Shown here piece after piece: positions 57,737 to 64,000 of a stretch of DNA of 64,000 bases. Each line of letters begins with the position of its first letter. Position 1 is the first letter of the stretch. This DNA comes from Acinetobacter pullicarnis (GTDB lineage Bacteria > Pseudomonadota > Gammaproteobacteria > Pseudomonadales > Moraxellaceae): positions 868,001 through 932,000 of the forward strand of contig NZ_VCMZ01000001.1 in the NCBI RefSeq assembly GCF_006352475.1. The letters run 5' to 3'. The notes beneath the pieces were generated by a model. The model had not been told where the DNA came from. It did no database searches and saw nothing but the letters and a program-made list of their open reading frames with translations. Both the position numbers and the translations under genes were made by a program.

Positions 57737-59914
57737 ATGTCTGTTATATTTAAAAAAACGATTTTAACGCAATCAATTACACTCATTTCAATGCTGGCAA
57801 CAGCACAAAGTTATGCGGCTCAGCCCACTTCAGTTGTTGAGCTGCCGATTATTACGGTACAAGCAACGCGCGATGTTGAAAATCTCCCCACGATTTTAAG
57901 TTCTAAAGCTGCGACCAAATTAGATCTCACGCTTAAACAAACCCCGCAAGCGGTGAGTGTGATCACCGCAAAGCAAATCCAAAATCAGCAAATCTCAACC
58001 ATGGCGGATGCACTTGAGCAAGTACCGGGTGTCTATCAACGTCGTTATGGGGCCGTTGGTGCAATGGGCGTGCGTGGTGAGTCCAGCATGTTTTATGCGC
58101 GTGGCACCCCAATTACCAATATCTCGATTGATGGAATTGCCAGTTCGGCGGCAGTCGATAATCAAATGGGCTTAAGTGTTGCTAAATTAAATCCCGCCAT
58201 TTATGAGAAAATCACCGTGGTGAAAGGGGTAAATGTACTGAGCACTGGGGCAGGTAATCCAAGTGCCAGTATTGATCTCAGTCGAAAACTGGCAACGGCA
58301 ATGCAGCCCACTGGTCAGTTAAATCTGAGTGCGAACAGTTTTGATCATGCTTGGGGCGGTTTTCGAGAAACACTCGATCTGCAGTCCCCGTTAAATGCAG
58401 ATAAAACCATTCGTGGGCGTAGTGTGATTGCCTATAATCAACAAAACTCATTTATGCATTGGGGGGAGAGCCAAACTGGATTATTTTATGGCACCTTGGC
58501 GATTGATCCCACGCCAGAGACTCAAATTAATCTGGGCGCAATGTATCAAAAAGGCGATCAGGATGGTTTAAGCGTTTATGGTCAAACCCTATTTGCCAAT
58601 GGTTTAAAATCGACAACATCGCCACGAGATAATGCGGCACCACGTTGGACCTATAATCATACTGAAACCAGTAATGCCTTTGTCGATATTAAGCATCATT
58701 TTGAAAATGGTTGGCATCTCAATTTTAATTATAATTATTTAAAGCAAAATACGGATGCTGTTTGGGGGGGAATTGCTTATTCAGCACAAACCGCAAATTA
58801 TGCCCAACATCGCGGTGCTGTTTATGCAGGGATGAAACAGCTTAGTGCGGTGTCGCATGGGGTTGATCTATCTGCGAATAGAAATTACGGCCTTTGGGGG
58901 CGGCAGCATGATTTTGTTGTGGGAGCGAGCTATCAAAGTTTTAACTCAAATGATGTATATAGCTATACCGTTGGAAAAGACTGGGTCGATTTAAACACAT
59001 GGAATGGTCATGTGGTTGTTCCGAGTGACCTAAAAACCGGTCATCGCGCAATTACCCTCACCAATACCAGTCAACATGGTGTCTTTGCAGCCACCCGCCT
59101 CAACCTATTAGACACGGTGCATGCCATTTTAGGGCTGCGTCTATCGAGCTATGATATTTTGTCGCTGGAAAATGGCGAAGTAGGCCATGATTTCTCAGGG
59201 CACAATGTGGTGACCCCTTATGCTGGGCTAATCGTTGATCTCAATCAAAATATTTCTGCCTACGCCAGTTATAGCAATATTTTTAGACCACAAACGGCAC
59301 AGAAGTTGGATAAGTCACCGATTGGGCCACTAGAAGGCAATAGCTATGAAGTTGGAGTAAAAACCAGTCTCAATGAAGATCGCTTAAATTTGAGTGCGGC
59401 CTATTTTGAATCCCATTTAGAAAATAGTCTCGAATTTCAAGGGCGAAGACCGAATGGTTATGCCTATTATCGTGCGGTAAAAGGGGCGATCACTTCTGGG
59501 TTTGAACTTGAAGCGCTGGGGCAATTAACACCGGCATTGAGTTTACAGGCAGCCTATACGCAGGCCACAACGCTGGATAAAGGCAAACGAATTAATTTAG
59601 AAATTCCAAAGCAAATGTTTAAATTACATACGCTTTATCAATTGCCTGCGAGTTTAAGTCAATGGCGTATTGGCGGTGGACTCCGCTGGCAAAGTGATAT
59701 TTTTGATGCCACAAAAACCGGAGCTGCCTATGTCGCACATCAGCAAAAAGCCTTTGCTGTGGCTGATCTGTTAGTAAAATATCAAATGAATGCCGATACA
59801 AGTTTGGGCTTAAATATAAATAATATTGGCAATTGTCATTACCGAACCAATGTTTTGCAATCGACCTATGCCGATCCGCGTAGTTATATTCTGTCCTTGA
59901 ACTATCGGTTTTAA
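57737..59914 (+). CDS. TonB-dependent outer-membrane receptor (siderophore type)
   Basis: A 725-residue outer-membrane receptor. A signal peptide (residues 1-27, ending QSYA), a TonB-box-like ELPIITVQA (35-43), the plug domain with LKQTPQAVSVITAKQI and DALEQVPGV, then a beta-barrel ending in the typical C-terminal Phe (SYILSLNYRF). The barrel segments NVLQSTYADPRSY and ASYSNIFRPQ resemble siderophore receptors of the FhuE/FpvA group. Ligand unknown; the DUF2946 neighbour raises the alternative of copper-related uptake. Start: ATG at 57737 with GGAAAG upstream; the open frame starts at a TTG at 57725. A strong hairpin follows. Confidence 0.88.
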   Translation: MSVIFKKTILTQSITLISMLATAQSYAAQPTSVVELPIITVQATRDVENLPTILSSKAATKLDLTLKQTPQAVSVITAKQIQNQQISTMADALEQVPGVYQRRYGAVGAMGVRGESSMFYARGTPITNISIDGIASSAAVDNQMGLSVAKLNPAIYEKITVVKGVNVLSTGAGNPSASIDLSRKLATAMQPTGQLNLSANSFDHAWGGFRETLDLQSPLNADKTIRGRSVIAYNQQNSFMHWGESQTGLFYGTLAIDPTPETQINLGAMYQKGDQDGLSVYGQTLFANGLKSTTSPRDNAAPRWTYNHTETSNAFVDIKHHFENGWHLNFNYNYLKQNTDAVWGGIAYSAQTANYAQHRGAVYAGMKQLSAVSHGVDLSANRNYGLWGRQHDFVVGASYQSFNSNDVYSYTVGKDWVDLNTWNGHVVVPSDLKTGHRAITLTNTSQHGVFAATRLNLLDTVHAILGLRLSSYDILSLENGEVGHDFSGHNVVTPYAGLIVDLNQNISAYASYSNIFRPQTAQKLDKSPIGPLEGNSYEVGVKTSLNEDRLNLSAAYFESHLENSLEFQGRRPNGYAYYRAVKGAITSGFELEALGQLTPALSLQAAYTQATTLDKGKRINLEIPKQMFKLHTLYQLPASLSQWRIGGGLRWQSDIFDATKTGAAYVAHQQKAFAVADLLVKYQMNADTSLGLNINNIGNCHYRTNVLQSTYADPRSYILSLNYRF

Positions 59915-59942
59915 GCGATAAGACAGCAGTCTCGTATTTTGC

Positions 59943-59975
59943 AGAGGGAGCCATAGGCGTATGGCTCCCTCTATC
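59943..59975 (+). terminator. Hairpin terminator after TonB receptor
   Basis: A perfect 13-bp stem, AGAGGGAGCCATA / TATGGCTCCCTCT, with loop GGCG, 28 bases past the stop; the T tract is weak. The remaining 59976-60270 stretch has no supported gene apart from the 18-codon ORF interrupted by the insertion sequence. Confidence 0.75.
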
Positions 59976-60288
59976 ATTTATATGTTTAGCTTTTTATTAT
60001 AAATATTGCCAGATCGGTTGATTGTGCAAATGGCTCCCTCATAAAATTTAAAAGTGGCACTCGTTTAGCGTATTTAAAAGGGCAATATTGAGGGTATGCA
60101 GTTTGTTTTGCGCAATCAAATGTCGCGCTAAAAGAACCAGACTGTATGCACAAGGGTTGAGGAATAACCCGATGACATAATATTAAATAATAGATTTTAA
60201 TCTGTTTTAAAAGACAAGCAGGGAGATTTGCAATGACTGATCAGAGATGCGCTCAAGGATTAATTTATACCTCTGTACACGACAAATT

Positions 60289-61379
60289 TCACAGAACCCT
60301 TATCCTATCAGGGTTCTGCCTTCTTAAAATTGCCAAAATTTCCTTAAACTCTTCTTTTTTCCCAAAACCAATTAAACGCTGAATCGCCATTTGAACATAG
60401 TCTAAACCATAGCGAAATAAACTCATTGAGAGTCGTCCATGCTTCTTTATTTTTATCACTTTTTTTTGATCATGTTGCCATTCACCCGTTAAGTAACACC
60501 AACAGAAGCTTATAGCTAACACCGCAATCAATTTTTTCACTCGTCTAGGGTCTGTCAAGCGCGTATTTTCAAGATTAAACCCGCGTCCTTTGAGACAACT
60601 GAATAAGGTTTCAATTTCCCAGCGTAATGCATAATCCTGAATAGCATTGGCATTAAACTGAGGAGAAACGACGAGTAAAAGCTCTCCATTTTCTAACTGT
60701 AGTGCACTTATATATAGTTTCACCCGACCAACCAAAATCCGTCGTTTACGACATTCAATTTGACCAACTTTAAGATGGCGAAATAAATCACTAATTTTAT
60801 GATTCTTTCCTAAATGATTGGTGACAATGAAGTTTTTTTAACACGAATGCAGAAGTTGATGTCTTGTTCAATTAACCATGTAAACCACTGCTCACCGATA
60901 AACTCTCTGTCTGCGAACACATTCACAATACGGTCTTTACCAAAAATGGCTATAAAGCGTTGAATCAAAGCAATACGCTCTTTCGTATCTGAATTTCCAC
61001 GTTTATTAAGCAATGTCCAAAGGATAGGTATCGCTATTCCACGATAAACGATTGCGAGCATCAGGATATTAATATTTCGTTTTCCCCATTTCCAATTGGT
61101 TCTATCTAAAGTCAGTTGCACTTGGTCGAATGAAAACATATTGAAAATCAACTGAGAAATTTGACGATAATCAAAATACTGACCTGCAAAGAAGCGCTGC
61201 ATACGTCGATAAAATGATTGTGGTAAGCACTTGATGGGCAAGGCTTTAGATGCAGAAGAAAGATTACATGTTTGCTTTAAAATAATCACAAGCATGATGA
61301 GCGCAAAGCACTTTAAATGTGACTTGTTCCATTTTAGATATTTGTTTAAGATAAGATATAACTCATTGAGATGTGTCAT
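60289..61379 (-). CDS. IS4-family transposase, two frames joined at an A7 run
   Basis: The first frame (61379-60810) gives 189 residues with LTLDRTNW (first Asp) and NVFADREFIG (second Asp). The second frame (to 60289) contains YALRWEIETLFSCLKGRG with the catalytic Glu (Y-x2-R-W-x-I-E). Together they make a full DDE transposase. The join lies at a run of seven A residues (minus strand, about 60833-60839), and the upstream frame stops shortly after. A 189-residue first frame and a second frame of about 178 residues match the published ISAba1 organisation, so this is the normal two-frame state rather than decay. Whether fusion occurs by translational or transcriptional slippage is not decided by sequence. 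Confidence 0.88.
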
Positions 61380-61390
61380 AGTATTCGTCG

Positions 61391-61418
61391 TTAGAAAACA
61401 ATTATTATGACATTATTT
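61391..61418 (+). promoter_or_regulatory. Outward-reading promoter of ISAba1
   Basis: TTAGAA (61391-61396), 16-bp spacer, TTATTT (61413-61418) matches the known ISAba1 outward promoter, reading out of the transposase-5' end of the element toward the permease gene 300 bp away. Confidence 0.78.
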
Positions 61419-61743
61419 CAATGAGTTATCTATTTTTGTCGTGTACAGAGAATTTATACATTTACTGTGGATCCATAATCCCATTCAGTTCATTTTCGGC
61501 TGAGTGTTGATGTTCTATGCTCAACTGAAATTAAACCGCTAAATCTAACGTCAAATAAATGATGCAGCCCTGTTTATTGTTCGATAAGCAGCGTCAGTAT
61601 TCGGCCATCATTTTGATCATGCAACGTCGCTCTAGTTTTTGAGTCATTTTAAATCAATTTAAAATGACTTTAAAAATGTTATCTCGCATGTTGCTTTTGA
61701 TCTTCGCGAAATAATGACAAGTTATTCATGGAATGAATCACAT

Positions 61744-63168
61744 ATGCAGAAAAATACAGAACAATCTTCTAATCAATTGAGTGCCTCATTGCAAACCCGG
61801 CATTTAACCATGATGTCAATTGCGGGTGTGATTGGTGCAGCATTATTTGTCGGGTCTGGCAGTATTATTGCAGAAGCAGGACCCGCTGCCATTTTGGCTT
61901 ATTTTGCGGGTGGTGCATTGGTGGTTTTTATTATGAGAATGCTCGGTGAAATGGCCGCAACTTCTCCTGATACAGGCTCTTTTTCAACCTATGCTGATCG
62001 TGCGATTGGCCGCTGGGCAGGATTTACCATTGGTTGGTTATATTGGTGGTTTTGGGTTTTACTCATGGCATGGGAAGCCTATATTGCGGGCTTAATTTTG
62101 CATGAATGGTTTCCATTGATCAGTGTCAATGTCTTTACCATGCTCATGACCATCGGTTTAATCTGCATTAACTTTATGCAGGTGAGTAAATACGGTGAAG
62201 TCGAGTTTTGGTTTGCGCTGATTAAAGTGGTTGCGATTGTTATTTTTATCATCATTGGTATTTTAGCAATTACCAAACTATGGCCTTTGGCGCAGGTCAA
62301 TGGCTTTAGTCAACTTACAGCACATGGTGGTTTTATGCCGAATGGCATTGGACCGGTGATTATTGCTTTATTGGGGGTCATGTTCTCCTTTCTTGGTGCA
62401 GAGATTGTCACCATTGCAGCGTCTGAATCTAAAAATCCTGTTGAACAAACCCGCCGTGCAATTAAATCTGTGGTCTGGCGAATCTGTCTTTTTTATATTG
62501 GTTCGATTTTCTTGATCGTGTGTATTGTGCCTTGGAATGATCCTTTATTGGCGCAAACTGGATATGGTGCATATCGACGGACTTTTGAAATTCTTGGTAT
62601 TCCAGGGGCGCAATGGTTTATGAACTTTGTGGTACTTACTTCAGTAAGTAGCTGTTTTGTATCGGGTCACTATACTGCATCGCGGATGTTATATTCACTG
62701 TCAAAGCGCGGTGATGCCCCAGCACTGTTCCAAAAAACCCGCGCCAATGGCACCCCTGTATTTTCAGTGTTGGCCTCTTGTTTTATTGCCTTCGCGATTG
62801 CCTGCATGAATTTCTTCGATGCAATTCAACCGAGGGAGATTTTAGATCTGCTAATGAATACCACGGGCATGATTGCGATGTTGGTTTATTTGGTGATTGC
62901 GATTTCACAAGTCAGACTCCGCCGTAAAATGGAGCGTGAGGGACAAGAGATTAAACTTAGAATGTGGTTATTCCCTTGGCTGAGTTATGTGGTGATTGCT
63001 TTTATTTCCATTTCACTGATCGCGATGGCTTTTTTAGATCAATATCGGGTATTGGTATTATCGACAGGCATTGCGGCATTTATGGTGATGCTGATCGGGA
63101 TTCTGGTACAGAGCAAAGCCAAGAAGAAACTGTTACAACCGCAAAAACTTGAACGCAGTTATTTTTAG
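61744..63168 (+). CDS. APC-family amino-acid permease (GabP-like)
   Basis: A 474-residue permease with 12 hydrophobic segments of the amino acid/polyamine/cation superfamily. The first helix carries LTMMSIAGVIGAALFVGSGS, the substrate-backbone binding GxGxG-like motif; FSTYADRAIGRWAGF and SFLGAEIVTIAASESKNPVE are further family blocks. Proteins of this subgroup include GABA, proline and phenylalanine permeases; a MocR-type regulator (GabR-like) ends the window and supports GABA, but weakly. Start uncertain: ATG 61714 or ATG 61744, both with poor ribosome sites; I prefer 61744, which begins just before the conserved region. It lies downstream of the ISAba1 outward promoter. Confidence 0.85.
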   Translation: MQKNTEQSSNQLSASLQTRHLTMMSIAGVIGAALFVGSGSIIAEAGPAAILAYFAGGALVVFIMRMLGEMAATSPDTGSFSTYADRAIGRWAGFTIGWLYWWFWVLLMAWEAYIAGLILHEWFPLISVNVFTMLMTIGLICINFMQVSKYGEVEFWFALIKVVAIVIFIIIGILAITKLWPLAQVNGFSQLTAHGGFMPNGIGPVIIALLGVMFSFLGAEIVTIAASESKNPVEQTRRAIKSVVWRICLFYIGSIFLIVCIVPWNDPLLAQTGYGAYRRTFEILGIPGAQWFMNFVVLTSVSSCFVSGHYTASRMLYSLSKRGDAPALFQKTRANGTPVFSVLASCFIAFAIACMNFFDAIQPREILDLLMNTTGMIAMLVYLVIAISQVRLRRKMEREGQEIKLRMWLFPWLSYVVIAFISISLIAMAFLDQYRVLVLSTGIAAFMVMLIGILVQSKAKKKLLQPQKLERSYF

Positions 63169-63220
63169 CAGTAATTCCGTGGCGTGGTGAAACGAGAAAA
63201 TTTCCCCTAGCCCGAATGCT

Positions 63221-63657
63221 CGTCAGTTAAGATTTCTTCATGATTCAAATGCCCCTCATCCCAGCCTTCTCCCCCAACGGGCATAGGTATCTACACATCT
63301 TTTGATATATGGATTACGATTCAAAGCAATCCATCCTTGCGCAGCAACGCTGCTCATCCATTTTTCTAAGGAAGGAGCGTTGTGTAGCATAAACTAGGCT
63401 TTGAATTCCCAAAAAAGTCCCCCTCTTTGGAAAAGAGGGGTTAGGGGAGATTGGGGATTTCTGAAATTCAATGAAATTTGCATTCAGCCCTAAATTCCAA
63501 ATCTAAACAGGACCTAAATACCTTGTATTAAGCTCAAATAGATTACATATTTCGACTACATATATTTCTTAAATATTTGTGTAGATACCTATGCCCAACG
63601 GGAGAAGGGGCTTTCAAACATAGTTTCATCAATCAAAAACGGCAGTATTTATCTTAG
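63221..63657. mobile_element. MITE-like repeat, full copy B
   Basis: About 437 bp, inverted relative to copy A at 24.1 kb and similar to it for nearly the entire length. Perfect 19-bp inner inverted repeats GGGCATAGGTATCTACACA (63279-63297) and its complement (63578-63596) enclose a 280-bp core. The core holds the GGAGCGTTGTGTAGC, CCCTCTTTGGAAAAGAGGGG and TTTCGACTACATATATTTC blocks. Outer ends share CGTCAGTTAAG with copy A. No coding capacity. It fills most of the 526-bp gap between the permease and the MocR gene. Confidence 0.75.
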
Positions 63658-63694
63658 ATGTGGAATATATTGCACAACTGGGAAGCAGGTTATT

Positions 63695-64000
63695 TTATTT
63701 TTGAGGGAAGATATCGTGTTCTTTGAGGCACTGTCTTAAGACACTAAAGGCCATCAGCATTTCTTTTTCAGCAACACAAGCAAAACCCAGTAATAAGCCA
63801 CGGGTACTTTGCTGCGATGGTTGATCAAAATACTGCGACAGTGGGCGAACTTTAACCCCACGCACCAAGGCCAATTGGGTAATCGAAACATCATCGGCAT
63901 AATCGGGGAGTTTTAACACCAAGTGTAAACCTGCTTCATGGCTATATTCATGCACAAAGTCAGGCCCTAAATAACGCTCAATCAGTTCAATTAAAAATGC
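63695..64000 (-). CDS. MocR-family regulator, C-terminal end only
   Basis: The 3' 100 codons of a minus-strand gene whose start is outside the window. The frame is open to position 64000 and reads AFLIELIERYLGPDFVHEYSHEAGLHLVLKLPD (quoted here in family terms), then VRGVKVRPLSQYF and LLLGFACVAEKEMLMAF. EAGLHLVLxLP followed by GVxVxPLSxYF is the end of the aminotransferase-like domain in MocR regulators (GntR-type winged helix plus fold-type I domain, e.g. GabR, PdxR). The PLP Lys and the DNA-binding domain lie beyond the edge. Neighbouring permease suggests possible GABA or amine regulation. Confidence 0.82.
   Translation of the reverse strand, partial: AFLIELIERYLGPDFVHEYSHEAGLHLVLKLPDYADDVSITQLALVRGVKVRPLSQYFDQPSQQSTRGLLLGFACVAEKEMLMAFSVLRQCLKEHDIFPQK

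Larger units (their letters stand above)
60271..61450 (-). mobile_element. ISAba1-type insertion sequence (IS4 family), complete
   Basis: The element is exactly 1180 bp, bounded by 16-bp inverted repeats CTCTGTACACGACAAA, and flanked by the 9-bp direct repeat AATTTATAC (60262-60270 and 61451-61459). Length, ends and target duplication size agree with what I know of ISAba1. The transposase is on the minus strand. Complete ends and an exact target duplication indicate a recent insertion. Confidence 0.93.

Noticed and set aside
60810..60850. Apparent frameshift mutation in the transposase
   Set aside because: A 189-codon first frame and second frame of about 178 codons are the usual organisation of ISAba1, and the A7 run is a natural slippage site, so this is not evidence for decay.

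Overview
The window is a chromosomal segment of an Acinetobacter-like gammaproteobacterium. The evidence is a moderately AT-rich sequence, gammaproteobacterial gene orders (smc-zipA-ligA, scpA-scpB-rluB, yceD-rpmF-fabD-fabG-acpP, ypjD divergent from ffh), a bioA-F-C-D cluster led by a BioH-like esterase, a YadA-type adhesin, and a complete 1180-bp ISAba1-type insertion sequence with a 9-bp target duplication. No rRNA, tRNA or CRISPR array was seen.

Layout. 1-391 holds the 5' end of fabB (minus strand). 739-16090 is one long minus-strand operon: a MoxR-type AAA+ ATPase, a DUF5682 protein, a VWA-domain protein, a SWIM zinc-finger protein and two tandem DUF4132 paralogues of identical length (1247 aa). 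It corresponds to the poorly understood E. coli yehL-yehM-yehP-yehQ/yehI set, and the doubled DUF4132 member makes it the strongest candidate here for an under-described system. 16388-17584 is a small trimeric autotransporter with 63-bp repeats. 18119-20319 carries rraB, a GNAT acetyltransferase, a PhnA/YjdM zinc-ribbon protein and an NTF2-like protein. 20344-23778 carries dusC, ypjD and ffh. 23888-24615 is a lipoprotein gene split by a roughly 455-bp MITE-like repeat. 24752-27093 carries coaX, birA and a TSUP transporter.

27428-34716 holds a GntR-type regulator and smc-zipA-ligA. 35241-39827 holds a bacterioferritin lacking the usual heme ligand, two tandem PhoA-type lipoprotein alkaline phosphatases each with Pho-box-like sites, and a secreted one-Cys PrxQ-type peroxiredoxin. 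39979-44645 is the biotin cluster (bioH-like, bioA, bioF, bioC, bioD). 44745-47265 is scpA-scpB-rluB on the minus strand. 47602-51645 has a GNAT enzyme, a methyltransferase with a regulatory domain, yciO and epmC. 51743-56838 is yceD-rpmF, fabD-fabG-acpP and ilvD.

57209-59914 pairs a His-rich DUF2946 protein with a TonB-dependent receptor. ISAba1 (60271-61450) follows; its published outward promoter sequence is present and points at an APC-family amino-acid permease (61744-63168). The window closes with a second full copy of the MITE-like repeat and the 3' end of a MocR-type regulator. Housekeeping functions (fatty acid, biotin, branched-chain amino acid, chromosome segregation, protein targeting) therefore alternate with accessory islands marked by duplications, repeats and one insertion sequence.
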